DNA from: Akkermansia muciniphila
GTDB lineage: Bacteria; Verrucomicrobiota; Verrucomicrobiia; Verrucomicrobiales; Akkermansiaceae
Direction: 5' to 3'
DNA length: 58,081 nucleotides
Assembly (NCBI RefSeq): GCF_018709685.1
Contig: NZ_JABDHQ010000015.1
Location: 1 to 58,081 of the forward strand
Shown here: positions 16,937 through 25,717 of the stretch, one piece after another
Layout: the number at the start of each line of letters is the position of its first letter
Position numbering within the stretch: the stretch's first letter is position 1
Translations under genes and position numbers: made by a program
Notes under the pieces: model-generated
The model's database searches: none
What the model was told of the DNA's origin: nothing
Seen by the model: only the letters and a program-made list of their open reading frames with translations

Positions 16937-17085
16937 TCCTCTGATAGCCGTGGCGCCGGGACGGAGTTTTGAATCGTCCGCCTTTCAAATTTACCCATCC
17001 TGCGGGCTTCCTGCCGTGCGTTCCGTCCGGGTAGCGGGGACCTTGTAAGAATTCCCCTCCTCTCCGCTTGGGAATATATTCATCC

Positions 17086-17135
17086 ATGAAGGCCGGGTAA
17101 GCCCGGTTTCCCGGCCCTTGTAAACCCTTCCCATG
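17086..17135. repeat. 50-bp dispersed GC hairpin repeat, copy 1
   Basis: The stretch AAGGCCGGGTAAGCCCGG and its continuation closely match 28514-28563. Both copies fold into a GGCCGGG/CCCGGCC hairpin followed by CTTGTAAA, and both lie downstream of a plus-strand gene. The rest of the 16897-17265 gap shows no gene. Confidence 0.6.
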
Positions 17136-17265
17136 TTTTTCACAGGGGAGTTGTAGCGTAAAAGTCCAGGGACCTTTTCAGGCTATCAAGTACAACGAGC
17201 TTTCAGGAAGAGAATTCCCCCCGGCTCACTTCCCTGAAGGTAAAGAACTTTCCGTCCGGGGAGCC

Positions 17266-17643
17266 TTATTCCTCTTCTTCTCCCGGTTCCGCAGCCGGAG
17301 CCTTGGGAAGGTTTTTGTCAATGTCTTCCAGAAGGTTGACCAGGTCCACGCCGCGCTGGGCGGAGTTGTCCAGCCTGAAGGTCAGGCGGGGGGTATTGCG
17401 CAGCACCACGCGCCTGGCTACGGCGGACTGGATGAGCCCATGGCGGGAGTTCAGTTTTTCCAGCACTTGCGCGGGGGACATTTTTCCTACCACGCCCACC
17501 CATACTTTTCCTTCCTTCAGATCATCCGTCACTTCCACTTCAATGACGGTGACAATCGTGCCGGGGAATTCAAAATCCCGCTGGATGGTGGTGCCTATTT
17601 CCCTGCGGAGGAGTTCATTTACCTTGTCAGTGCGTCTGCTCAT
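17266..17643 (-). CDS. rbfA: Ribosome-binding factor A
   Basis: The 125-residue KH-fold protein begins MSRRTDKVNELLRREIGTTI and contains VEVTDDLKEGKVWVGVVG and the RVVLRNTPRLTFRLDNSAQR segment that defines RbfA. RbfA binds the 30S subunit and helps mature the 5' end of 16S rRNA, especially in the cold. It is the last gene of a nusA-infB-rbfA run, the usual order. An acidic tail (EPGEEEE) ends it. A strong hairpin at 17710-17767 lies between infB and rbfA. Confidence 0.95.
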   Translation of the reverse strand: MSRRTDKVNELLRREIGTTIQRDFEFPGTIVTVIEVEVTDDLKEGKVWVGVVGKMSPAQVLEKLNSRHGLIQSAVARRVVLRNTPRLTFRLDNSAQRGVDLVNLLEDIDKNLPKAPAAEPGEEEE

Positions 17644-17709
17644 ATGAAGAGATAGAGTGATGGATGGACCGATTGGTTCAATCGGAAAGAGAAGAATGAA
17701 GGAGAAAGG

Positions 17710-17767
17710 ACAGGGATGGAGCTTCTTTGAACGCCCGGAGGGGCGTGCAAGGGGCGTCCATCCCTGT
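17710..17767 (-). promoter_or_regulatory. Nested hairpin between infB and rbfA
   Basis: ACAGGGATGGA (17710-17720) pairs perfectly with TCCATCCCTGT (17757-17767), and inside the loop ACGCCC (17731-17736) pairs with GGGCGT (17741-17746) around GGAG. No T run follows on the minus strand, so processing or mRNA stabilisation is likelier than termination. Confidence 0.55.
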
Positions 17768-17787
17768 TGATTTGGTTCCGGTTTAGG

Positions 17788-19845
17788 TTACAGTGTCTGC
17801 TGGATTTTTTCCAGCGTGTAGCATTCGATGACGTCGCCTGCCTCGTATTCGTTAAAGTCGCCCAGGCGGATACCGCATTCCAGGCCGGCCTTGACTTCAT
17901 CCACTTCATCCTGGAAGCGGCGGAGGGTGGACATCTTGCCGTCAAAGACGGGGGTCTTGTCGCGGATGACGCGCGCTTCACAGCTGCGGAGGATTTTGCC
18001 GTCCTCCACCATGCAGCCCGCTGCACGGCCCTTGTTGAGCTTGAAGACCTGGAGCACTTTGGCGTGGCCGATGATGGTTTCACGCGTTTCCGGTTCCAGC
18101 AGGCCCAGCATGGCGTCCCTCACCTGGTCGATGAGTTCGTAAACGATGGAGTACAGCTTCACCTGCACGCCTTCCCGCTTGAGCAGTTTCACGGCGTTGG
18201 CTTCCACCTTGACGTTGAAGCCCAGGATGACGGCGTCCGAGGAGGAGGCCAGGAGCACGTCCGATTCCGAGATGGGACCGGCGGAGGAGCTCAGGAAGAT
18301 GCATTCCACCTTGTCGGACTGGATGTCCAGAATGGCTTTCTTGATGGCTTCCACGGAGCCCTGCACGTCCCCCTTCAGGAGGATCTTGAGCTGGGCTTTC
18401 TGGGTGCCGTCTCCCATCATGGCGAGCAGTTCTTCCATGCGGGCCTTGCGGGGCTGGGCCAGGCGCTGCTTGCGCAGTTCCTCCTGGCGTTCTTCACCCA
18501 GTTTCTTGGCGGCGCGTTCGTTTTCCATTTCCACGAGCTCGTCGCCCACGTTCGGGGTTTCGGAGAAGCCGGTGATTTCCACGGGCATGCCGGGGCCTAC
18601 CTTTTTGACGCGTTCGCCGTGGTCGTTGACCAGGGCACGCACCTTGCCGGCGTACGGGCCGCAGATGAAGGGCATGCCTACGCGGATGGTGCCGCTTTCC
18701 ACGATGGCCGTGGCGGAGCTGCCCGTGCCGGGTTCCACGCGGGCCTCAATGATGGAGGCGCGGCAGTTGGCCTTGGGGTTTGCCTGGAGTTCAAGCACTT
18801 CAGACTGGAGGACAAGGAGGCCGAGAAGGTCGTCAATGCCGTCTCCGGTCAGGGCGGAGACTTCCACGCATTCCACATTGCCGCCGAAGTCCGTGGGGAC
18901 CAGCCCTTCTTCCATCAGGCCGGTCTTGGTCTTGACGGGGTCTGCGGCCGGGAGGTCGCATTTGTTGATGGCCACGATGATGGTCTTGCCGGCCGCCTTG
19001 GAGTGGGCGATGGCTTCCCGCGTCTGGGGCATGATGCCGTCATTGGCGGCTACTACCAGCACCACGATGTCCGTCACGTCCGCGCCGCGGGCGCGCATTT
19101 CCGTGAAGATGGCGTGGCCCGGAGTATCCAGGAAGGTGAGGGTGCTGCCGTTGTAGTCAACCGTGTACGCGCCGATGTGCTGGGTGATGCCGCCGGCTTC
19201 CCCCTTGGCTACGCGCGCCTTGCGGATGTAGTCCAGCAGAGAGGTTTTGCCGTGGTCCACGTGGCCCATGACGGTGACGATGGGCGTGCGCAGGATGAGG
19301 GTGGCCTTGGGCTCTTCCACCACCGGCACGGGTTCCGGCTCCTTGACCGGTTCCTGCTGGGCCTTGACGCCGCCGCCCTTTTCCCGTTTTTCACGGGCGA
19401 AGGTGTAGCCGTGCAGGTCGCAGATGGCGCTGACGGCGTCCGCGTCCAGCGGCGTGTTCGGGTTGGCGAAGATGCCCATGCCCATCAGGTCCTTGATGAT
19501 CTGGAAGGGCTTGGCCTGGAGCATGCCGGCCAGCTCGGAGACGGAGACGGGCGGCTTGAGGTTGATGATTTTACCGTCCGCGGTTTCTTCCTCCCGGGGT
19601 GCAGGCGCAGCAGGTTCTGCGGCGGAAGCGGCCTGGACAGGGGCGGGAGCCGGTTCGGAGGGAGCGGGCTTGGGCGCTTTTTTCTTGGGGCCGGAAAGCA
19701 AGTCGAGAGCTTCTTTCTTGACCGGGGCAGGGCGGGAGGGCGCCGGTGCGGGTTCCGGCTGGGGTGCGCGTTTCTTTTTGGGAGATCCGCCGATCAGATC
19801 CAATACTTCCTTTTTGGGTTCGTTCTCTTCTTGTTTATTAGGCAT
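17788..19845 (-). CDS. infB: Translation initiation factor IF-2
   Basis: IF-2 is the GTPase that places initiator fMet-tRNA on the ribosome. The 685-residue protein has a low-complexity N-terminus with two copies of a motif, EVLDLIGGSPKKK (13-25) and EALDLLSGPKKK (45-56), then an IF2_N-type helical domain (~92-150). The G domain has GHVDHGKT at 194-201, DTPGH and NKCDLP. Domains II-IV follow to the end. It is a short IF-2 because the N-terminal extension is brief. It lies 41 bases after nusA and before rbfA. No Shine-Dalgarno precedes the ATG. Confidence 0.97.
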   Translation of the reverse strand: MPNKQEENEPKKEVLDLIGGSPKKKRAPQPEPAPAPSRPAPVKKEALDLLSGPKKKAPKPAPSEPAPAPVQAASAAEPAAPAPREEETADGKIINLKPPVSVSELAGMLQAKPFQIIKDLMGMGIFANPNTPLDADAVSAICDLHGYTFAREKREKGGGVKAQQEPVKEPEPVPVVEEPKATLILRTPIVTVMGHVDHGKTSLLDYIRKARVAKGEAGGITQHIGAYTVDYNGSTLTFLDTPGHAIFTEMRARGADVTDIVVLVVAANDGIMPQTREAIAHSKAAGKTIIVAINKCDLPAADPVKTKTGLMEEGLVPTDFGGNVECVEVSALTGDGIDDLLGLLVLQSEVLELQANPKANCRASIIEARVEPGTGSSATAIVESGTIRVGMPFICGPYAGKVRALVNDHGERVKKVGPGMPVEITGFSETPNVGDELVEMENERAAKKLGEERQEELRKQRLAQPRKARMEELLAMMGDGTQKAQLKILLKGDVQGSVEAIKKAILDIQSDKVECIFLSSSAGPISESDVLLASSSDAVILGFNVKVEANAVKLLKREGVQVKLYSIVYELIDQVRDAMLGLLEPETRETIIGHAKVLQVFKLNKGRAAGCMVEDGKILRSCEARVIRDKTPVFDGKMSTLRRFQDEVDEVKAGLECGIRLGDFNEYEAGDVIECYTLEKIQQTL

Positions 19846-19886
19846 CTTGATTTAAGTTTGTTAGGTATTGAGCGCCGCGCTCAATG

Positions 19887-21182
19887 TTATTGGGAGATGA
19901 GGTCCCTGGCCTTGTCCAGAATCTGGGCGGCTTCCTCTGCGGGAATGCCCATGCTTTCCGCGATGTCGGAAGCTTCAAATCCGGTGAGGGCCGTCAGGTC
20001 CGTTCCGCCCATGGTCACCAGGCCCATGGCGGTTTCTTCCGGGATGTCCAGTTGTTCGCTGAGGGTCTTGGCGGCGGCCTGGCATTGGCGCATCACTTCC
20101 TCGGCAGCGGCCTGGTTCTGGCGTTTTTCCTCTTCCTGGACGTCAAAGACGCGCACCTGGACGTCCCAGTTCATCAGGCGGGAGGTGAGGCGGGCGTTCT
20201 GGCCCCTGCGGCCGATGGCCTTGGAGAGGTCCTTGTCGTCCTGGACGATGACGAAGATTTTCTTGGCTTCCTCGTCCACGGTGATTTCCCGCGGTTCCAC
20301 GGGGCTGAGGGCTTCCCGGACAAAGACGACGGGGTCTTCCGTCCATTCCAGGATGTCCACTTTTTCATTGTTGAGCTCCCGCACGATGTTTTTGACGCGG
20401 GCTCCGCGCATGCCTACGCATGCCCCCACCGGGTCCACCTTGTCGTCATGGCTGATGACGGCCACCTTGGTGCGGTAGCCGGCTTCACGGGCAATGCCGT
20501 GGATTTCCACGGTCTGGTCGCCTATTTCCACCACTTCGGATTCAAAGAGGCGGCGCACCAGGTTCGGATGGCTGCGGGAGAGGATGACTTCCGGGCCGCG
20601 GGCTTCCGTGCGCACCTCCACCACGTAGAAGCGCATGCGGTCGCCGACGCTGTAGTCCTCGTTCGGGACGCGTTCGCGGGAGGTCATGACGCCTTCAAAT
20701 TTGCCGAGGTCCACAAAGATGTCCCCCTTTTCAAAACGGCGGATGGTTCCCGTCACCAGATCCCCGGCGCGGTCCTTGAACTCGTCGTAAAGCATTTCCT
20801 TTTCCGCGTCCAGCAGCTTCTGGAGCATGGTCTGGCGTGCGGTCTGGACGGCGATGCGGCCGAACCCCTTGGGCGTGATGTTGGTGGGCAGCAGGTCGTG
20901 CAGCACGGCGTTCTGGTCCAGCTTGACGGCCAGGGAAAGGGGGATTTGGTTGAACTTGTCGGAATATTCTTCATCCGGCACCACTTCCAGATCGGCAAAG
21001 ATGCGCACCTTGCCTTTGTCCACATTGATTTCAGCCCTCAGGTAGTTGATGCTGCCGGAGCCGGGAACCATTTTGCGGTAGGCAGAGAGAAAGGCGGATT
21101 CCAGAGCGAGAAGAATTTTTTCACGGGAGAGTCCTTTTTCCCTCTCGTAGTAGTCAATCAAAGCTTTAATATCGTTTGTCAT
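19887..21182 (-). CDS. nusA: Transcription termination/antitermination factor NusA
   Basis: The 431-residue protein starts at MTNDIKALIDYYEREKGLSR; the frame is open 42 codons further upstream but that stretch overlaps a leader hairpin. The N-terminal RNA polymerase-binding domain is followed by S1 (GTIRRFEKGDIFVDLGKFEG), and by KH domains with GACVGMRGARVKNIVREL and AIGRRGQNARLTSRL. A helix-hairpin-helix tail ends in ILDKARDLISQ. It sets RNA polymerase pausing and termination. The usual upstream neighbour rimP is absent. A terminator-like hairpin lies 34 bases upstream of the ATG. Confidence 0.97.
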   Translation of the reverse strand: MTNDIKALIDYYEREKGLSREKILLALESAFLSAYRKMVPGSGSINYLRAEINVDKGKVRIFADLEVVPDEEYSDKFNQIPLSLAVKLDQNAVLHDLLPTNITPKGFGRIAVQTARQTMLQKLLDAEKEMLYDEFKDRAGDLVTGTIRRFEKGDIFVDLGKFEGVMTSRERVPNEDYSVGDRMRFYVVEVRTEARGPEVILSRSHPNLVRRLFESEVVEIGDQTVEIHGIAREAGYRTKVAVISHDDKVDPVGACVGMRGARVKNIVRELNNEKVDILEWTEDPVVFVREALSPVEPREITVDEEAKKIFVIVQDDKDLSKAIGRRGQNARLTSRLMNWDVQVRVFDVQEEEKRQNQAAAEEVMRQCQAAAKTLSEQLDIPEETAMGLVTMGGTDLTALTGFEASDIAESMGIPAEEAAQILDKARDLISQ

Positions 21183-21209
21183 GAGTGTGGAGGAGTGTGA
21201 TGGATAGAC

Positions 21210-21237
21210 AAAAAAGAGCGGGTCGACAGACCCACTC
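21210..21237 (-). terminator. Terminator-like attenuator in the nusA leader
   Basis: On the minus strand GAGTGGGTC (21237-21229), loop TGTC, GACCCGCTC (21224-21216) and a run of six T form a textbook intrinsic terminator with one G-U pair. It lies 34-55 bases upstream of the nusA ATG. No minus-strand gene precedes it, so it must act inside the nusA leader. Confidence 0.7.
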
Positions 21238-21436
21238 TCGAGTGTCTCTCGGGGTGTTTGCCTATCTAAGTAAGCATGGGGGGGCGGCCTTGGCAAGAAA
21301 AAACACATGTTCTATGCGGCATGCAAAAGACTGGGGATGATTCCGGAAGGAGGATTTCCAGCAGGGCGCGCGGAGGGCGTTCCGCAGGGTGGTTTGAGGA
21401 CTTGACGGAGCCGCCAAAAACGGGAAGTATGCATCC

Positions 21437-22198
21437 ATGAAACTCGTCTCATGGAACGTGAACGGATTGCGGGCGATTCTCGGCAAGAGCATGGGGGCCG
21501 CCATGGACGCGCTGGCGCCGGATATCCTCTGCCTTCAGGAGATCAAGGCGCGTCCGGAGCAGGTGGACGACCTGTGGCTTTCCTCCTGGCCGTACCAGCT
21601 TTGGAATCCGGCGGAAAAACCGGGTTATTCCGGGGTGCTCACCTTGAGCCGGGTAAAGCCCGTCTCCACGTCCACGGGCATGGGCTGGCCGGAGCATGAC
21701 CGGGAGGGGCGCGTGTGCACGATGGAGTTTGAAGGATTTTACCTGGTCAACTGTTACACCCCCAATTCCCAGGGGGAGCTGGCGCGCCTTCCGTACCGGG
21801 AGCAATGGGACGCCGTGTTCCGCAAGTACGTGGCGGGATTGGCGGAAACCAAGCCGGTCATTTTCTGCGGGGATTTGAATGTAGCGCACCAGGAGATAGA
21901 CATCACGGAGCCGGAAAAGAACCGTTTTTGCGCCGGGTTCAGCGACCAGGAGCGCTCCGGCTTCACCATGCTGCTTGAGGCCGGGTTTACGGATACGTTC
22001 CGCGCCCTGCATCCGGGGGAGGAGAAGTGGTTCAGCTGGTGGCCGTACTGGGGGAAGGCCCGCGTCCGGAACGCCGGGTGGCGCATAGATTATTTCTGCG
22101 TTTCCAACTCTTTGGTTACCAAGGTGAAAGATGCGGCCATCCATCCGGCTATGATGGGGTCTGACCATTGCCCCGTCAGTATGGAGATTGACTGCTGA
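21437..22198 (+). CDS. xth: Exodeoxyribonuclease III
   Basis: The 253-residue protein is an apurinic/apyrimidinic endonuclease and 3'-5' exonuclease of the ExoIII/XthA type, used in base excision repair. MKLVSWNVNGLRAIL, ILCLQEIKA (metal-binding Glu), NCYTPNSQGELARLPYR, VIFCGDLNVAHQEID and the final MMGSDHCPVSMEI (catalytic Asp-His) are all present and complete. It is divergent from nusA and precedes rdgB by 39 bases, probably as one transcript. Confidence 0.95.
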   Translation: MKLVSWNVNGLRAILGKSMGAAMDALAPDILCLQEIKARPEQVDDLWLSSWPYQLWNPAEKPGYSGVLTLSRVKPVSTSTGMGWPEHDREGRVCTMEFEGFYLVNCYTPNSQGELARLPYREQWDAVFRKYVAGLAETKPVIFCGDLNVAHQEIDITEPEKNRFCAGFSDQERSGFTMLLEAGFTDTFRALHPGEEKWFSWWPYWGKARVRNAGWRIDYFCVSNSLVTKVKDAAIHPAMMGSDHCPVSMEIDC

Positions 22199-22237
22199 AC
22201 GCCGCGTCCTCCTGTTAGTTAACCATATGGAAAATTC

Positions 22238-22858
22238 ATGATGATGGAACAAGCATTGCCGCTGCTGGTGGTTGCCACGCGCAACGCCCACAAGACCGGG
22301 GAAATCCGCGCCATGCTGGCCGGAAAATGGGAGGTGAGGGACCTTTCCGACTATCCCCAGGCCCCGCCCGTGGATGAAACGGGAGTAACGTTTACGGAGA
22401 ATGCCACGCTGAAGGCGCTTTCCGCTTCCAGATGCATTCCCGGCATTGTGCTGGCGGATGATTCCGGGCTGGAGGTGGATGTGCTGGACGGCCGCCCGGG
22501 CGTCTGGTCCTCCTCCTTTGGCGGGGAGGAAGGAAACCACGCGCGGAATAACCTCCGCATGATGGAGGAGCTCCGGCGCGCCGGAGTCAGGCCGGGGGAC
22601 AAGCCCTCCGCCCGGTTCCGCTGCGTGATGGTGCTTGCCGGGAACGGCAGCGTGCTGGCGGAGTTTTCCGGTTCCGTGGAAGGCCATATGCTGACGGAAC
22701 CCGCCGGGGAAGGGGGGTTCGGTTATGATCCGCTGTTTGTGCCGGAGGGCCATGACCGGAGTTTTGCCCAGCTCCCCATGGAGGTGAAGAACTCCATGTC
22801 CCACCGCGCCCGCGCCCTGGCGCAGGTGGTAGAGTGGATGAAGGAGCGCCGGGGCTGA
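22238..22858 (+). CDS. rdgB: RdgB/HAM1 non-canonical purine NTP pyrophosphatase
   Basis: The 206-residue protein hydrolyses dITP, ITP and XTP to monophosphates, cleaning the nucleotide pool. LLVVATRNAHKTGEIRAML is the substrate-binding strand, TFTENATLKA contains the conserved acidic segment, LADDSGLEVDVLDGRPGVWS is the hallmark, and GEGGFGYDPLFVPEG and the SHRARAL end complete the fold. It sits in a short DNA-maintenance pair with xth. Its stop lies 19 bases from that of the convergent gene at 22878. Confidence 0.95.
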   Translation: MMMEQALPLLVVATRNAHKTGEIRAMLAGKWEVRDLSDYPQAPPVDETGVTFTENATLKALSASRCIPGIVLADDSGLEVDVLDGRPGVWSSSFGGEEGNHARNNLRMMEELRRAGVRPGDKPSARFRCVMVLAGNGSVLAEFSGSVEGHMLTEPAGEGGFGYDPLFVPEGHDRSFAQLPMEVKNSMSHRARALAQVVEWMKERRG

Positions 22859-22877
22859 ACATTCCGCCGGGCCCCGG

Positions 22878-24041
22878 TCACGGGGAATTTTCTTCCCTGC
22901 CGCCGCAATCAGTTCCCTGCCTCTCCCGCCGGGCCGGGAGGGGCTGAAGAGGGATGACGGAACAGGCGGGGCACGTCTCCGCTTCCGTCCGGTAAATACC
23001 CAGGCACCGGGGGCAGTACCGCGTGCAGCCGTCCTTTTCCTCCCATTCCGGCTCTTCTTCCGGGGGAAGCAGTCCGCACCTGTCCAGATAGGAATGGAGG
23101 GCTTCGTATTCTTCCCGGGAGGCTTCCCGGAACCGCTCCGCTGCATCAGGGGAACATGCGCCCCGTGAAACGGGGTAGCGGCCTTCCCGGAGAAGGCGGG
23201 CCAGGAAGGAGCGCCGGTCCCGTTCCGGAAGCAGGGCGCAGGCCCAGGCCGCCGGATGATAGCGGCTGCCCAGCGGGAGGGAGAGCGCATGCGTCGCTCC
23301 AATGGTGCCGGGCGGATACAGCAGGAAGTGGAACAGTTTGCCCCACCGTTCCCCGCGGCGCTCCGGATACAGCTTCCGGTGAATGCGGAAGAATAGTCCG
23401 GAGATGCACCACCCCGTCAGGAAAATCAGGGCGGCGGAGAGCAGGAAGGCCGCTCCCGGCGGCAGCAGGTGGAAAAGCACCGGAGGCATTGCAAACATGA
23501 CCGGAAGCTGCACCGTTCCCAGAAGGCGGAGGGGAAAGGTGCGCCGTTTCATCCGCTGAACGGCTCTTTTCACGCTTCCGGGTTGTCCGCGGAGGGCAAG
23601 GAGGGCGCGGATGGCGGCCGGGCGCGTTTCAGGTGGTGCGGAGATCAGGGCCTTCAACCGGTTCATGGCCTCTACGGCCCCGTACTCATCCTGGAACCGG
23701 GCAAAGGGAGCGCCGTTGATATAAAGCCGCGCGTTTTCCGCAGAAAGGGAGTTTATCTCCTCCCACCGTATTTCCCGGCCCGTCTCACGGTGAATGATTC
23801 CGGAAGGATGGAACAGCAGGGGCGCCGGAGAGCTGAGCACCGCCGGGCGCCATGGCGTCAGGGGCGGCAGTACGGCCAGGACTCCGTGCCGGACGGCCAG
23901 TCCTTTTCCAGCCGCCTGCGCCTGCCAGAAATGCCCGAACGGCCGGGGAAGGAACAGAAAGGAATCCCTCCCGGCAATCAGGCAGCACTCCACCAGGTAG
24001 AGTACGGCCAGGAGAAGAAAGGTGGTTTGTTCATCACTCAT
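22878..24041 (-). CDS. Membrane protein of unknown function with C-terminal zinc ribbon
   Basis: The 387-residue protein has a hydrophobic N-terminal helix (TFLLLAVLYLVECCLIAG), two adjacent membrane helices near residues 175-220 (VQLPVMFAMPPVLFHLLPPG, then LSAALIFLTGWCISGLFF), and a C-terminal CPRC..CPAC zinc ribbon (C343, C346, C357, C360). The region between the helices carries an IIHRETGREIRWEEI stretch. I do not recognise the family. It lies 12 bases after the DUF2167 gene and is probably in its operon. Confidence 0.75.
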   Translation of the reverse strand: MSDEQTTFLLLAVLYLVECCLIAGRDSFLFLPRPFGHFWQAQAAGKGLAVRHGVLAVLPPLTPWRPAVLSSPAPLLFHPSGIIHRETGREIRWEEINSLSAENARLYINGAPFARFQDEYGAVEAMNRLKALISAPPETRPAAIRALLALRGQPGSVKRAVQRMKRRTFPLRLLGTVQLPVMFAMPPVLFHLLPPGAAFLLSAALIFLTGWCISGLFFRIHRKLYPERRGERWGKLFHFLLYPPGTIGATHALSLPLGSRYHPAAWACALLPERDRRSFLARLLREGRYPVSRGACSPDAAERFREASREEYEALHSYLDRCGLLPPEEEPEWEEKDGCTRYCPRCLGIYRTEAETCPACSVIPLQPLPARRERQGTDCGGREENSP

Positions 24042-24053
24042 CCGCCGCGGACG

Positions 24054-24896
24054 TCAGGACTTCTTCTTCCTGAAGAATTTTTTAATGAGGGCTCCCGCCG
24101 CGGCCAGCCCGGCCACGATGAGCTTCCAGAATGACTTGAAAAAGCCGCCCTTGGCGAGCGCCGCCGCGCCTCCCCCCGCAACCAGGGCCATCAGGCCGTA
24201 TTCCGCCACCTTGTCTCCGGAGCGGTACTCTCCGTACTTCTGCCCCGCCCGGAAGTCAAACCCCTTCAGCCATTCCCGGTAAACCGGCAGGTCCTGGGCA
24301 ATCGTTTCCGGGGAAGTGACGAGGGTCACGGTCATGACTCCCTTGCGGCCCAGGATGCGGGTGTTGACGTTCAGGTTCTCCACGCCCTCGCTCTCTCCGG
24401 TGATGATCCATTCCAGATTATGAGTGGCTTCATCATAGTAGGGCTTCCTGTACCATCCCTTGATGTACATGGGGGCGGCCCCCATTCTGGCGCGTTCCTT
24501 GTTGGCTTCTTTCGTGCCTTCCCTGATGCTGTCCAGCAATTCGTCCGGATCCAGTTCATCCTTTTCATCGTCCTTCACGTAGCCCACCGGATCAAATTCA
24601 AAGATGGCAATGCAGGAATCTCCCGCCACGCTGCCCAGCTCCCCTCCTTCCGACGGGTTTCCCAGCCGCTTCATCAAGCGGGACGTATCCGTACCATTCA
24701 GGTAAATGCATTCCCCCGGAAGCCTCACTTCCGCGATGCTTCCCAGGCGCAGTATTCCGGGGCCCTGCCGGACGTTCAATCCTTCAAACGGGTTCCGGTC
24801 TTCCCCCGGCTCCTGGGCGGAGGCGGAACACGCCGCCAGCACGGAGAGCATGCAGGCGGCCACGGCAAAACTGCGGCGGATATAGTGGATAGTCAT
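24054..24896 (-). CDS. DUF2167 membrane-anchored protein
   Basis: The 280-residue protein has a signal peptide (MTIHYIRRSFAVAACMLSVLAACSASA). The body has the DUF2167 pattern: GYVKDDEKDELDPDELLDSI, KGWYRKPYYDEATHNLEWII and LGRKGVMTVTLVTSP. A C-terminal membrane helix pair ends in a lysine-rich tail. The AACSASA stretch could also be read as a lipoprotein signal. Family function is unknown. It lies 83 bases after the methyltransferase gene and 12 bases before the zinc-ribbon membrane protein. Confidence 0.88.
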   Translation of the reverse strand: MTIHYIRRSFAVAACMLSVLAACSASAQEPGEDRNPFEGLNVRQGPGILRLGSIAEVRLPGECIYLNGTDTSRLMKRLGNPSEGGELGSVAGDSCIAIFEFDPVGYVKDDEKDELDPDELLDSIREGTKEANKERARMGAAPMYIKGWYRKPYYDEATHNLEWIITGESEGVENLNVNTRILGRKGVMTVTLVTSPETIAQDLPVYREWLKGFDFRAGQKYGEYRSGDKVAEYGLMALVAGGGAAALAKGGFFKSFWKLIVAGLAAAGALIKKFFRKKKS

Positions 24897-24979
24897 GCGG
24901 GCTACCCTACTCCGCCATGATTTGAAATCAAGCGGATTGTGACGGAGCGGAGAATTGTTGTCCAGTGTGGCGCGGAGGG

Positions 24980-25555
24980 TCAGTCCAGCCTGAAGGCGCA
25001 GACCTGGAAGGGCGCCGGGGAGCCGGTGTTCAGCAGCTGGTATTTTCCGGTGCGCCAGGTATGGTGCGGCAGGCGGGAAAGGAAGGCCTCCACGGCTTCC
25101 GCCTCCGCATCCCCTCCCTCATGGCCCGGATAGCACATGACGCTGAGAAGGCCGTTGGGCGCAATCAGGGCGGCGGCCTGTTCCAGAGCGGCCAGGGTGG
25201 AGTCCGTCCGGGTGACCGTCTTTTTATCCCCGCCCGGCAGGTAGCCCAGGTTGAAGACAATAGCCTTCACGGGGCCGCTGACCAGCTCCGCCAGACGGTC
25301 ATGGCTGGCAAGATGGAGATGGACGGAGGGCGTGAGGAGCCCCGCTTCCTCCAGCCGCTCCCTGGTGGACCGGATGGCTTCCTCCTGCACGTCAAAAGCG
25401 TGCACGTGTCCGGCGGGACCGGCCAGGCGGGCCAGAAAAACCGTGTCGTGCCCATTGCCTGCCGTGGCATCCGCCACGGTATCGCCGGGATGCACGACGC
25501 TGCTGATCCAGCCATGCGCGCAGGTCATGGGGCGGCTGAGCAGGGAACATTTCAT
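24980..25555 (-). CDS. Class I SAM methyltransferase, YtqB/MnmM-like
   Basis: The 191-residue protein has a SAM-binding loop VADATAGNGHDTVFLARLAG, FDVQEEAI and VFNLGYLPGGDK, followed by GLLSVMCYPGHEGG. These are the hallmarks of the small family once called rRNA methylase, whose Bacillus member YtqB (MnmM) methylates the wobble uridine modification of tRNA. That activity is inference from family resemblance. It is a single-domain enzyme without an RNA-binding extension. Cytoplasmic. Confidence 0.83.
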   Translation of the reverse strand: MKCSLLSRPMTCAHGWISSVVHPGDTVADATAGNGHDTVFLARLAGPAGHVHAFDVQEEAIRSTRERLEEAGLLTPSVHLHLASHDRLAELVSGPVKAIVFNLGYLPGGDKKTVTRTDSTLAALEQAAALIAPNGLLSVMCYPGHEGGDAEAEAVEAFLSRLPHHTWRTGKYQLLNTGSPAPFQVCAFRLD

Positions 25556-25717
25556 GACCGCGTTGTATAGGAGCCGCAGCCGTATGACAATTCGTTTATA
25601 AATTTCCGCGTAGAAGGAATGACAGGTTGTCTTTCCGCAGGACGTATGTTAGGAAAAGGCATAAAACCTTCCGCATGCTTCCGCAGGCTTGGGCAAACCA
25701 TTGACTTCGCAAAGAAA

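Noticed and set aside
17767-20478. A 903-codon plus-strand frame opposite infB and nusA
   Set aside because: The minus strand carries well-recognised IF-2 and NusA; the plus frame has no domain and follows from GC-rich codon bias.
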